A DNA stretch of 64,000 bases from Acidovorax sp. Leaf160. Lineage in GTDB: Bacteria > Pseudomonadota > Gammaproteobacteria > Burkholderiales > Burkholderiaceae_C. The translations under genes and the position numbers were made by a program. How positions within the stretch are numbered: position 1 is the first letter of the stretch; every line of letters starts with the position of its first letter. The stretch lies in the NCBI RefSeq assembly GCF_001424265.1, contig NZ_LMOV01000023.1, positions 187,292 through 251,291 on the forward strand, read 5' to 3'. Shown in pieces: positions 7,098 to 17,889 of the stretch. The notes under the pieces are model-generated. The model was given only the letters and a program-made list of their open reading frames with translations, had not been told where the DNA came from and did no database searches.

Positions 7098-8960
7098 TCA
7101 GAAGGTTTCCCAATCGTCGTCGCTCTGGCTGGACTTGCGCGCAGCGGCGGCCGGCGGCGGCGAGGCCGGCGATGGTGACGATGTGGCAGCGCGAGGCACC
7201 GCCGCGCGGGCCGGTGCAGGCCGCCCTGCCAGCGCCGGCGCGGTGCGCGCCTGCGGCTTCGCCACGGCGGCTGCGCGCGATGGCACCGGGGCCGCGGGTC
7301 TTGCAGGGGCCTGCAGCACCCCGGCGGGCGCCGGCACGGGCGCGGCCGACCGAGGCGTCGGCGCGGCGGCCGCTGCGGCCGCTGCGGCCGCTACGGCCGG
7401 CGGCTTGCCTTGCGTGGCGCCATCCCGCAGCCGGAAAGCGGCCATCAGCTCGGAGAGCATTGCGGCCTGCGACTTGAGCGAGCCGGCCGCTGCGGCGGCT
7501 TCCTCGACCAGCGCCGCGTTCTGCTGCGTCACCTGGTCCATCTGCCCGATGGCCTGACTGACCTGCTCGATGCCGGTGCTCTGCTCCGCGCTCGCGGCGC
7601 TGATCTCGCCCATGATGTCAGCCACGCGCCGGATGCTGTCCACCACCGATTCCATGGTGCGGCCGGCCTCGGCGACCTGTTGCGAGCCTTCGTCCACGCG
7701 GGCCACCGAATCGCCGATCAGCGCCTTGATGTCCTTCGCGGCTTCGGCGCTGCGCCCGGCCAGCGCCCGCACCTCGCCCGCGACGACGGCGAAACCCCGG
7801 CCCTGCTCGCCCGCGCGGGCGGCTTCCACGGCCGCGTTCAGCGCCAGGATGTTGGTCTGGAAGGCGATGCCGTCGATCACGCCGATGATGTCGGCGATGC
7901 GGCGCGAGGAGGCATCGATGGCGCCCATGGTCTGCACCACGCCGGCGACGACCTGGCCGCCCTCACCCGCCACCTGCGAGGCCTGGGCCGCGAGCTGGTT
8001 GGCCTGGCGGGCGCTGTCGGCGTTCTGGCGCACGGCGCTGGTCAGCTGTTCGATGGACGCGGCCGTCTGCTGCAGCGAGCTGGCCTGGCGCTCGGTGCGG
8101 GCCGACAGGTCCTGGTTGCCCGCATCGATCTCGCCAGCGGCGCCGGCGATGCTGTCCGCGCCCTGGCGCACCCGGCCGGTGATCTGTGCCAGGTTGTCGT
8201 TCATCTGGCGCAGCGCTTCCAGCAACTGGCCGGTTTCGTCGCGCGTCGTCACGGCGATGGCGCTGGTCAGGTCGTTGGCCGCCACGGCGCGCGCCACGCG
8301 CACCGCCTCGCCCAGCGGCCGGGTGATGCCACGGGTGATCCAGTAGGCGATCGCGGCACCCAGGGCGACGGCCAGCACGGTGAACAGGATCACGGCGGTG
8401 CGGGTCTGCAGGTAGCCGGATTCCACCTGCCAGAGCGCCGTGTCGATGTGGCTGCGCTGCAGATCGAGCAGCTGCTGCACGCTCTGCAGGTAGCGCATCG
8501 TCAGCGGCTGGAAGTCCTGCGTGAAGAGGCGCTGGGCCTCGTCGAGCCGGCCTTCGCGCTTGGCCTTGTAGAGGGCGTCACGGGAGGCGAGGTAGGCGGC
8601 GCGCGTCTTCTGGATGTCGGCCATCAGCGCCTTTTCCTCGTCGCTCTGCAGCAGCGCATCGATACGCTTGAGCAGCTCGCCCGACTGGCGCGAGGACGCC
8701 GCCGCCTCTTCGGCGAACCGTTCGCTCAGCGCCTCGTCCGCACTGACTGCCACGGCCTTGGTCCGCTGCACGCTGGTGTGGATGTTGCGCGCCCAGTCGC
8801 TGATCAGGCGCTCCTTCACGACCGCTTCCGAGCCGACGCCCTTCACGGCCCGGACCATGGCGCCCATGTTGGTCAGCCCGAGCATGTTCATCAGGAACAT
8901 GACGAGCAGGATCAGCGCGAACCCCAGTGCGAGCCGGGTGGAAATCTTCAAGTCTTTCAT
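7098..8960 (-). CDS. Methyl-accepting chemotaxis protein with CheR-docking tail
   Basis: 620-residue inner-membrane chemoreceptor. Order: TM1 (about 11-33, ALGFALILLVMFLMNMLGL), a periplasmic four-helix-bundle sensor (about 34-185), TM2 (about 187-210), HAMP, then the signalling domain with the invariant tip [21 protein letters not shown] long Ala/Pro linker follows, with the DNA repeat GCGGCCGCT about 7368-7400, ending in DDDWETF. The last five residues match the NWETF-type pentapeptide that tethers CheR/CheB in high-abundance receptors. The start was set at ATG 8960 (MKDLKISTRLALG) because AGGAG lies 8 bp ahead; a longer frame to 9005 lacks such a site. The ligand cannot be told from sequence. 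Confidence 0.92.
   Translation of the reverse strand: MKDLKISTRLALGFALILLVMFLMNMLGLTNMGAMVRAVKGVGSEAVVKERLISDWARNIHTSVQRTKAVAVSADEALSERFAEEAAASSRQSGELLKRIDALLQSDEEKALMADIQKTRAAYLASRDALYKAKREGRLDEAQRLFTQDFQPLTMRYLQSVQQLLDLQRSHIDTALWQVESGYLQTRTAVILFTVLAVALGAAIAYWITRGITRPLGEAVRVARAVAANDLTSAIAVTTRDETGQLLEALRQMNDNLAQITGRVRQGADSIAGAAGEIDAGNQDLSARTERQASSLQQTAASIEQLTSAVRQNADSARQANQLAAQASQVAGEGGQVVAGVVQTMGAIDASSRRIADIIGVIDGIAFQTNILALNAAVEAARAGEQGRGFAVVAGEVRALAGRSAEAAKDIKALIGDSVARVDEGSQQVAEAGRTMESVVDSIRRVADIMGEISAASAEQSTGIEQVSQAIGQMDQVTQQNAALVEEAAAAAGSLKSQAAMLSELMAAFRLRDGATQGKPPAVAAAAAAAAAAPTPRSAAPVPAPAGVLQAPARPAAPVPSRAAAVAKPQARTAPALAGRPAPARAAVPRAATSSPSPASPPPAAAARKSSQSDDDWETF
7364..7402. repeat. Tandem 9-bp repeat coding an alanine run
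   Basis: Nearly perfect GCGGCCGCT units in the 3' part of the chemoreceptor gene, coding the poly-Ala part of its linker before the CheR-docking tail. Such repeats can change copy number and so linker length. Confidence 0.6.
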
Positions 8961-9125
8961 AGGGTGAGCTCCTGGGGAAACAGCGGCACGCAACGGCAAG
9001 GACATCGATTCACGGGGTACGACCGCATGGTGCTTGGATACCCACCGAAACGCCAGTCGGCGTTTTTACCAAGTCTCCAGCCCAGGTCCCCCATCCCGAG
9101 CCGCAGCCACGCAGCAGCCGGACAA

Positions 9126-9150
9126 GAAAAAGCCGCCAGCGACGGGCGGC
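9126..9150 (-). terminator. Rho-independent terminator after parC
   Basis: On the minus strand GCCGCC-CGTCGCT-GGCGGC followed by TTTTTC, about 50 bp past the parC stop codon and before the chemoreceptor start. Confidence 0.75.
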
Positions 9151-9196
9151 CTTGCTTCATTGCGCGTGCCGGGCTGCGGCCAGGCGCCCGCCGCGC

Positions 9197-11554
<2,358 letters not shown>

Positions 11555-11683
11555 GCGTCGGAATCAGGAGGCAGGAAGATGAGGGAAAAGTAAAAGGAAA
11601 AGCGGGGGCGCGGTGGCTGAGACGCGGTGGGCGGCGGAGGCTGCTGCGGGGGTGCCGCTGCTGCCGGCCCGCCCTCCCACCGG

Positions 11684-12607
11684 TCAGCGGGGGTCGGGCG
11701 CTGCGGCACCGCCGCCGGGGCTGGCGAGTTCCATGCGCACGCGGCCGCTGGCAGCGCGCGCGGCCGGCGGGAGCGTTGCGACGGGCTTGAGCAGGGCATA
11801 CAGCCCCATCACGCTCTTCACGTAGTTCTGGGTTTCACGGTAGGCCGGAATGCGGTCGCCCGCGCGGCGCACGGCACCCTCGCCGGCGTTGTAGGCCGCC
11901 AGGGCCAGGTCGAGCCGACCCTCGAACAGGTCGAGCAGGTGCCGCAAGTAGCGCGCGCCGGCAGCCACGTTGGTGCCGGGGTCGGTCAGCTGCTGCTGCA
12001 CCGAGCGGCGTGGCGCGCCGGCGACCCCGAAGCGCTGGGCCGTGGCCGGCATGACCTGCATCAGCCCCACGGCACCGCGCGGCGACACCGCCTGCGCATC
12101 GAAACCCGATTCGGTGGCGATCACGGCCTGCAGCAGTTCGTAGTCGAGCCCCTGCTGGGTGGCGGACGCTCGCAGGTGGTGCTTGACGCGCTTGACCTCG
12201 GGGGCGATGTCGAAATACGCCAGCCGCCGCGCGCCCGCCGCCGTGGCCTCGGGCGCGGTGCCGGGCGGAACGATGCCGGTGCCGGCGGCGTTGCCGTCGA
12301 TGGTGGAATCGAACACATCGCCAAGGAAATACAGCGTGTAGCGCTCGTCGATGCGCTCGGCCGCGAAGTGCGTCACGCCCCGTTCATCGACATGCGCCCA
12401 CAGATCGGCATGCGCCGGCTGCTGCGAAAACCATAGCACCATGCCCAGGCAGATCAAGCGCCGGAGGCCAAAAACGCTTCGAAACTCCGCGCAGGCAGCC
12501 GGGCCGCCGCGCTCCCGGCTGCGCGCTGCGCCAGGCGCGCGGCGCAACGGCATCAGCGGCAGCAGCGGGGTCAGGGCGTGCAGCGCCGCGCGAAGGTGTC
12601 GGCTCAT
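11684..12607 (-). CDS. Periplasmic lytic transglycosylase (SLT domain)
   Basis: 307 residues if started at 12607, whose ATG overlaps the parE stop (TGATG). An inner start at MVLWFSQQPAHA would give a cleaner signal peptide, so the true start is open. After the signal comes a short DLWAHVDERGVTHF module (DUF4124-like) and then a family-1 SLT domain: ATESGFDAQAVSPRGAVGLM with the catalytic Glu, VMPATAQRFGV, and DLALAAYNAGEGAV. The enzyme cuts peptidoglycan between MurNAc and GlcNAc with 1,6-anhydro product. It sits between parE and parC, so septum or wall turnover may be coexpressed with chromosome decatenation; that link is inference from position only. Confidence 0.88.
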   Translation of the reverse strand: MSRHLRAALHALTPLLPLMPLRRAPGAARSRERGGPAACAEFRSVFGLRRLICLGMVLWFSQQPAHADLWAHVDERGVTHFAAERIDERYTLYFLGDVFDSTIDGNAAGTGIVPPGTAPEATAAGARRLAYFDIAPEVKRVKHHLRASATQQGLDYELLQAVIATESGFDAQAVSPRGAVGLMQVMPATAQRFGVAGAPRRSVQQQLTDPGTNVAAGARYLRHLLDLFEGRLDLALAAYNAGEGAVRRAGDRIPAYRETQNYVKSVMGLYALLKPVATLPPAARAASGRVRMELASPGGGAAAPDPR

Positions 12608-14592
12608 CAGATGTCCACGTCCACGGCGTCGCCGTGCAGCTCCATCAGCTCGCGCCGTGCGGCCGCCTCGCCCTTGCCCATCAGCTTGGTGATGAGGCTG
12701 GCCGTGGCCGCGAAGTCCAGCGCACCCAGCTGCACTGGCAGCAGGCGGCGCGTGTCGGGATTGAGGGTGGTCTCCCACAACTGCTCGGCGTTCATCTCGC
12801 CCAGGCCCTTGAAGCGGCTGATCTGGCACTTCTCGCGCGCCACGCCGTCCTTGGCGCATTTGTCGAGGATGGCTTCGAGCTCGCCCTCATCCAGCGCATA
12901 CACCTTGGAGGCCGGCTTCTTGCCGCGCGCGGGCACGTCCACCCGGAAGAGCGGCGGCCGGGCGACGTAGATGTGGCCGGCTTCGATGAGCTTGGGGAAG
13001 TGGCGGAAAAACAGGGTGAGCAGCAGCACCTGGATGTGCGAGCCGTCCACGTCGGCATCCGAGAGGATGCAGACCTTGCCGTAGCGCAGGCCGGACAGGT
13101 CGGGGGTGTCGCCCGGGCCGTGCGGATCGACGCCCAGCGCCACCGAGATGTCGTGGATCTCGTTGTTGGCGAACAGGCGGTCGCGGTCCACCTCCCAGGT
13201 GTTGAGCACCTTGCCGCGCAGCGGCAGCACGGCCTGGCATTCCTTGTCGCGGCCCATCTTGGCGCTGCCGCCGGCGGAATCGCCCTCCACCAGGAAGACT
13301 TCGTTGTGCGACAGGTCGCGGCTCTCGCAGTCGGTGAGCTTGCCGGGCAGCACGGCCACGCCGGAGCCCTTCTTCTTCTCGACCTTCTGGCCGGCCTTCT
13401 GGCGCGTCTGCGCCGCCTTGATGGCGAGTTCCGCCAGCTTCTTGCCGTATTCGACGTGCTGGTGCAGCCACAGCTCCAGCGCCGGACGCACGAAGCTGGA
13501 CACCAGCCGCACCGCGTCGCGCGAATTGAGTTTTTCCTTCACCTGGCCCTGGAACTGCGGATCCAGCACCTTGGCCGACAGCACGTAGCTGGCGCGGGCG
13601 AACACGTCCTCGGGCAGCAGCTTCACGCCCTTCGGCAACAGCGAATGCAGCTCGATGAAGCTCTTGACCGCGTTGAAAAGCCCATCGCGCAGACCGGCGT
13701 CGTGCGTGCCGCCCGCGCTGGTGGGAATCAGGTTGACGTAGCTCTCGCGCACCGGCGCGCCCTCGTCGGTGAAGCCCACGCACCACGACGCGCCCTCGCC
13801 CTCGGCAAAGCTCTCGCTGTGGCGGTCGGCAAAGCCCTCGCCTTCGAAAAGCGGGATCACCGGGTCGGCGTGCAGCGTCTGCGCCAGGTAGTCGCGCAGG
13901 CCGCCCTTGTATTGCCAGGTCTGGGTTTCCTTCGACTTCTCGTTGACCAGCGTCACGGTCACGCCGGGCATCAGCACGGCCTTGCTGCGCAGCAGGTGGG
14001 TGAGCTCGCCCATGGGCAGCGCGGCGGTCTCGAAATACTTGGGGTCGGGCCACACGCGCACCGTGGTGCCCTGCTTGCGCTCGCCAGCCGCCAGAGGGCG
14101 CGAGGTCAGCGGCTCGGTCACATCGCCGCCCTGGAACACCAGTTGCGCGATCTTCCCCTCACGGTGGGTGTAGGCCTCCAGCCGCAGGGCCAGCGCGTTG
14201 GTCACCGAAACGCCCACGCCGTGCAGGCCGCCCGAGAAGCTGTAGGCGCCGCCCTTGCCCTTGTCGAACTTGCCGCCCGCATGCAGGCGGGTGAACACCA
14301 GCTCGATCACCGGCGCCTTCTCTTCCGGGTGCAGGCCGAAGGGAATGCCCCGGCCGTCGTCTTCCACGCTGACCGAGCCGTCGGCATGCAGCGTGACCTT
14401 GATCTTCTTGCCGTGGCCGGCCAACGCCTCGTCGGCCGCGTTGTCCAGCACTTCCTGGATGATGTGCAGCGGGTTGTCGGTGCGGGTGTACATGCCCGGG
14501 CGCTGCTTGACGGGCTCCAGGCCCTTGAGGACGCGGATCGAGCCTTCGGAATATTCGCTGCTTGCGGAGGAGGATGCGGGTTTGACTGCCAT
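12607..14592 (-). CDS. parE: DNA topoisomerase IV subunit B
   Basis: 661 residues. GHKL ATPase domain: QEVLDNAADEALAGHGKK with the Mg-binding Asn, DDGRGIPFG, and SGGLHGVGVSVTNAL. Transducer and TOPRIM domain follow: VEGDSAGGSAKMGRDKE, LPLRGKVLN, and DADVDGSHIQ as metal ligands. The C-terminal GEMNAEQLWETTLNP is typical. It supplies ATP-driven strand passage for the ParC cleavage core. The start at 14592 (MAVKPASSSASSEYSEGSI) is chosen because family members begin just ahead of the SIRVLKGLEPVKQRPGMY block; a frame extending to 14790 would code an unlikely leader overlapping the divergent promoter region. The stop overlaps the start of the transglycosylase gene. Confidence 0.96.
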   Translation of the reverse strand: MAVKPASSSASSEYSEGSIRVLKGLEPVKQRPGMYTRTDNPLHIIQEVLDNAADEALAGHGKKIKVTLHADGSVSVEDDGRGIPFGLHPEEKAPVIELVFTRLHAGGKFDKGKGGAYSFSGGLHGVGVSVTNALALRLEAYTHREGKIAQLVFQGGDVTEPLTSRPLAAGERKQGTTVRVWPDPKYFETAALPMGELTHLLRSKAVLMPGVTVTLVNEKSKETQTWQYKGGLRDYLAQTLHADPVIPLFEGEGFADRHSESFAEGEGASWCVGFTDEGAPVRESYVNLIPTSAGGTHDAGLRDGLFNAVKSFIELHSLLPKGVKLLPEDVFARASYVLSAKVLDPQFQGQVKEKLNSRDAVRLVSSFVRPALELWLHQHVEYGKKLAELAIKAAQTRQKAGQKVEKKKGSGVAVLPGKLTDCESRDLSHNEVFLVEGDSAGGSAKMGRDKECQAVLPLRGKVLNTWEVDRDRLFANNEIHDISVALGVDPHGPGDTPDLSGLRYGKVCILSDADVDGSHIQVLLLTLFFRHFPKLIEAGHIYVARPPLFRVDVPARGKKPASKVYALDEGELEAILDKCAKDGVAREKCQISRFKGLGEMNAEQLWETTLNPDTRRLLPVQLGALDFAATASLITKLMGKGEAAARRELMELHGDAVDVDI

Positions 14593-14756
14593 GGCGGCGG
14601 ATTGTAGTGCTGGATATAACCACAGCCCACTGCTGTCCACATTGCCCCGCCGAACGCCCCGGGCGATCCAGCCTGCGTCTCCCACGCGACGCCCCCGGGC
14701 CGTTCCCTGACGGGTGGGCACCAGCGCCCACGGGCGGATTTGGCTACATTCGCCAG

Positions 14757-15983
14757 ATGCATCAAGAAACAAGAAAACTGTCCATGGCACAGGTGCTGCT
14801 GTGCGGGGCCGCCATCGTCACGCTGTCGATGGGCATCCGCCACGGCTTCGGCCTGTGGCTGCAGCCCATCACGCAGGAGATGGGCTGGACGCGGCAGACC
14901 TTCGCCCTGGCGATCGCGGTGCAGAACATCGCCTGGGGTGTTTTCGGCATCTTCGCCGGCATGGCGGCCGACCGGTTCGGCGCCTTCCGCGTGCTGATGG
15001 GCGGAGCGGTGCTGTATGCCGCGGGCCTGGCCGGCATGGCGCTGTCGCCCACGCCGCTCTCTTTCGCGCTGACGGCGGGCGTGCTGATCGGTGCAGCCCA
15101 GGCGGGCACGACCTATGCCGTGATCTACGGCGTGCTCGGGCGGCAGATCGCGCCGGAGCGACGCTCCTGGGCCATGGGTGTGGCGGCGGCGGCAGGCTCG
15201 TTCGGCCAGTTCCTGATGGTGCCGGTCGAGGGCCAGCTGATCGCGCAGCTGGGCTGGCAGACCGCGCTGCTGGCGCTGTCGCTGATGGTGCTGCTGATCG
15301 TGCCGCTCGCCTTCGGCCTGCGCGAGCCGGGCTTCGGGCCCGCCGCTCGCGGTGCTGCCCCGGCGCCGCGCAAGCAGTCCATCGGCCACGCCGTGTCCGA
15401 AGCGCTGCACCACCCGAGCTTCCTGCTGCTGACGGCCGGCTACTTCGTCTGCGGCTTCCAGGTGGTGTTCATCGGCGTGCACATGCCCAGCTACCTGAAG
15501 GACCACGGCCTGTCGCCCCAGGTGGCCAGCTACGCGCTGGCGCTGATCGGGCTCTTCAACATCTTCGGCACCTACATCGCCGGCACGCTGGGCCAGCGCA
15601 TGCCCAAGCGCTACATCCTGGCCTTCATCTACTTCGCGCGGGCGGTGGCCATAAGCATCTTCCTGCTGGCGCCGCTCACGCCCATGTCGGTCTACATCTT
15701 CTCGGCCGTGATGGGCGCGCTGTGGCTCTCCACCGTGCCGGTGACCAACGCCACGGTGGCGCAGATCTTCGGCGTGCAGCATCTGTCGATGCTGAGCGGC
15801 TTCGTGTTCTTCAGCCACCAGATCGGCAGCTTCCTGGGCGTGTGGCTGGGCGGCTACCTGTATGACCGCACGGGCAGCTATGACGTGGTGTGGTATCTCT
15901 CCATCGCCCTCGGCGTGTTCGCCGGCCTGGTCAACCTGCCGGTGCGCGAGACCGCCATCAGCCGTCAGCCGCAGCCGGCTTGA
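14757..15983 (+). CDS. MFS transporter, OFA/monocarboxylate-like
   Basis: 408 residues with 12 predicted membrane helices. The N-terminal half carries HGFGLWLQPITQEMGWTR and the MFS loop motif GMAADRFGAFRVLMGG; the second half begins after the cytoplasmic loop around PAPRKQSIGH. The sequence resembles the oxalate/formate antiporter-like (OFA, also called monocarboxylate transporter-like) group common in Comamonadaceae, so a small organic acid is a likely substrate, but that is inference. Start set at ATG 14757 (MHQETRKLSMAQ), just ahead of the first helix. The gene is divergent from parE with 164 bp between the starts. Confidence 0.85.
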   Translation: MHQETRKLSMAQVLLCGAAIVTLSMGIRHGFGLWLQPITQEMGWTRQTFALAIAVQNIAWGVFGIFAGMAADRFGAFRVLMGGAVLYAAGLAGMALSPTPLSFALTAGVLIGAAQAGTTYAVIYGVLGRQIAPERRSWAMGVAAAAGSFGQFLMVPVEGQLIAQLGWQTALLALSLMVLLIVPLAFGLREPGFGPAARGAAPAPRKQSIGHAVSEALHHPSFLLLTAGYFVCGFQVVFIGVHMPSYLKDHGLSPQVASYALALIGLFNIFGTYIAGTLGQRMPKRYILAFIYFARAVAISIFLLAPLTPMSVYIFSAVMGALWLSTVPVTNATVAQIFGVQHLSMLSGFVFFSHQIGSFLGVWLGGYLYDRTGSYDVVWYLSIALGVFAGLVNLPVRETAISRQPQPA

Positions 15984-16009
15984 AGCCGGCCAACCGCCTG
16001 CGCCCCGCC

Positions 16010-16180
16010 ATGCCCTCCCCTGCCGCTTCCACCCACCCCGGGCGCCGCCGCCGTGCCGGCCGCTGGGCCACCGGCCTGGCGTGGGCGGCGGGCGCCGCCC
16101 TGCTGGCGGTGGTGTTCCTGCTCTACACCCAGCCCGACTTCGTGGTGATGATGGCCGACCAGGTCTGGTCGTGCTTCTGA
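16010..16180 (+). CDS. Small single-helix membrane protein, unknown
   Basis: 56 residues starting MPSPAASTHPGRRRRAGRW. A basic N-terminus is followed by one hydrophobic helix (about 23-39, LAWAAGAALLAVVFLLY), then QPDFVVMMADQVWSCF at the C-terminus. I recall short proteins with a similar hydrophobic helix and a VMxADQxWxCF tail in related genomes, but know no function. It lies 26 bp after the MFS gene on the same strand. The positive-inside pattern predicts the tail in the periplasm. Confidence 0.55.
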   Translation: MPSPAASTHPGRRRRAGRWATGLAWAAGAALLAVVFLLYTQPDFVVMMADQVWSCF

Positions 16181-16192
16181 GCGAATTTTGAA

Positions 16193-16248
16193 TCAAAACA
16201 CCTGTTTGCGCCCTGAATGCAAGGGCCGATAGCTATCATTTTAATAGC
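16193..16248 (+). repeat. Dispersed Comamonadaceae repeat, copy 1
   Basis: Ends in the imperfect inverted repeat GCTATCATTTTAATAGC (16232-16248), preceded by a degraded GC-rich stem (GTTTGCGCCCTGAATGCAAG). The next base is the A of the methyltransferase ATG, so the repeat supplies that gene's whole upstream region. Confidence 0.7.
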
Positions 16249-16896
16249 ATGACAATGCACGGCAGCGAACCTCCTTCCGACTGGATCCGGCGCTGGTCGC
16301 ACCTGCTGCCAGCGCGCAGCAGCGTGCTGGACGTGGCCTGCGGACGGGGCCGCCATGTGCGCTGGCTGCACGGACTCGGCCATGCGGTGACCGGCGTGGA
16401 CCGGTCCGCCGAGGCACTGGAGGAGCTGGCGCTGCTGACGTCCCCCGCATCGGGCGCTGGGTCGCCCGCAGGAGCCCCGGCGGTCGAAACCGTCTGTGCC
16501 GACATCGAATCCGGCCCCTGGCCCTTCACCGGCCGCGAGTTCGGCGCGGTCGTGGTCACCCACTACCTCTGGCGCCCGCTGCTGCCCACGCTGGTCGCCA
16601 GCGTGGCGCCCGGCGGCGTGCTGCTGTATGAGACCTTCGCCGCCGGCAACGAGACGGTCGGCCGTCCTTCGCGGCCGGACTTTCTGCTCGCGCCCGGGGA
16701 ACTGCTGGCCGTCTGCCAGGGTCTACGTATCGTGGCGTTCGAAGACGGCTGGCTGCCGGCGCCCGAGCGATTCGTCCAGCGTATCGCCGCCGTGCGGGAA
16801 CTGCCGGGCAGCGTTCCGGCGCGCCATGCGCTCGCGCCCGCAGCGGCAGCGTCAACGCCCGCCCCCGGGGTGCGCGTTGCATCGAATCATCCCTAG
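16249..16896 (+). CDS. Class I SAM-dependent methyltransferase
   Basis: 215 residues. Rossmann motif I is clear as VLDVACGRGRHVRWL (about 25-39), followed by VTGVDRSAEAL (motif II region) and VCADIESGPWPF. The later FGAVVVTHYLWRPLL and PGGVLLYETFAAGNE fit the SAM methyltransferases of the TehB/UbiE-like superfamily. The substrate is unknown. The first ATG (16249) directly follows a dispersed repeat with no Shine-Dalgarno sequence; a second in-frame ATG lies at 16255. Translation may be leaderless or weak. The C-terminal 30 residues are Ala/Pro-rich and probably disordered. dapA starts 34 bp downstream on the same strand. Confidence 0.85.
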   Translation: MTMHGSEPPSDWIRRWSHLLPARSSVLDVACGRGRHVRWLHGLGHAVTGVDRSAEALEELALLTSPASGAGSPAGAPAVETVCADIESGPWPFTGREFGAVVVTHYLWRPLLPTLVASVAPGGVLLYETFAAGNETVGRPSRPDFLLAPGELLAVCQGLRIVAFEDGWLPAPERFVQRIAAVRELPGSVPARHALAPAAAASTPAPGVRVASNHP

Positions 16897-16903
16897 TTAG
16901 AAT
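16877..16903 (+). promoter_or_regulatory. Possible promoter ahead of dapA
   Basis: TTGCAT (16877-16882) and TAGAAT (16898-16903) with a 15-bp spacer, 27 bp before the dapA ATG, inside the end of the methyltransferase gene. The spacer is short, so this is tentative. Confidence 0.3.
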
Positions 16904-16930
16904 GCTCTTTTACCGTTTCACCACGCGGAC

Positions 16931-17827
16931 ATGACCCTTTCCAGCGCTCCTCTCACCGGCAGCATCGTCGCCCTCGTCACTCCCATGCACGAGGACGGCA
17001 GCGTGGACTACCCCACCCTGCGCCAACTGATCGACTGGCATGTCGCGGAGGGCACCGACTGCATCGGCGTCGTGGGCACCACGGGCGAATCGCCCACCGT
17101 GAACGTCGAAGAGCACTGCGAGATCATCCGCGTGGCCGTCGAGCAGGCTGCCGGCCGCGTGCCGATCATGGCCGGCTGCGGCGCCAATTCCACGGCGGAA
17201 GCCATCGAGCTCGCGCGCTTCGCCAAGAAGGTGGGCGCCGACACGCAGCTGCAGGTCGTGCCCTACTACAACAAGCCCACGCAAGAGGGCCAGTACCAGC
17301 ACTTCAAGGCGATCGCCGAAGCCGTGGGCGACCTGCCCATTGTGCTCTACAACGTGCCCGGCCGCACCGTCGCGGACATGCTGCACGACACCGTGCTGCG
17401 CCTGGCGCAGGTGCCCGGCATCATCGGCATCAAGGAAGCCACCGGCAACATCGAGCGTGCCCAGTGGCTGATCCGCGACGTGCCCCAGGGCTTCGCCGTC
17501 TATTCGGGCGACGACCCGACCGCCGTGGCGCTGATGCTCTGCGGCGGCCAGGGCAACATCAGCGTGACGGCCAACGTCGCACCCCGCCTGATGCATGAGC
17601 TGTGCGTGGCCGCCCTGGCGGGCGATGCGCGCCGCGCCATGGAGATCCAGCGCCAGCTGATGCCCGTGCACAAGCACCTGTTCGTCGAAGCCAACCCCAT
17701 CCCGGTCAAGTGGGCCCTGCAACGCATGGGCCGCTGCGGCGGCACGCTGCGCCTGCCGATGACGCCGCTCGGCACGTCCAACGAAGCCGTCGTCGAAGGC
17801 GCCCTGCGCGCCGGCGGTCTGCTTTAA
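16931..17827 (+). CDS. dapA: 4-hydroxy-tetrahydrodipicolinate synthase
   Basis: 298 residues. Condenses pyruvate with aspartate semialdehyde, the first committed step of lysine and meso-DAP synthesis. Catalytic residues are visible: Thr-Thr in [11 protein letters not shown] (about 47-55), Tyr140 in VLYNVPGRT, and Schiff-base Lys168 in IGIKEATGN. Length and motif spacing are normal for the TIM-barrel family. It begins a same-strand block with bamC (62 bp gap) and the metallo-hydrolase gene, so wall precursor supply and outer-membrane assembly may be coexpressed, the common beta/gamma-proteobacterial arrangement. Confidence 0.96.
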   Translation: MTLSSAPLTGSIVALVTPMHEDGSVDYPTLRQLIDWHVAEGTDCIGVVGTTGESPTVNVEEHCEIIRVAVEQAAGRVPIMAGCGANSTAEAIELARFAKKVGADTQLQVVPYYNKPTQEGQYQHFKAIAEAVGDLPIVLYNVPGRTVADMLHDTVLRLAQVPGIIGIKEATGNIERAQWLIRDVPQGFAVYSGDDPTAVALMLCGGQGNISVTANVAPRLMHELCVAALAGDARRAMEIQRQLMPVHKHLFVEANPIPVKWALQRMGRCGGTLRLPMTPLGTSNEAVVEGALRAGGLL

Positions 17828-17889
17828 TCCGGTCCGCCGCAGCACGAACCTGCCGCTTCGGCACTTCCAGATCACCTGAGGATTTCCGC

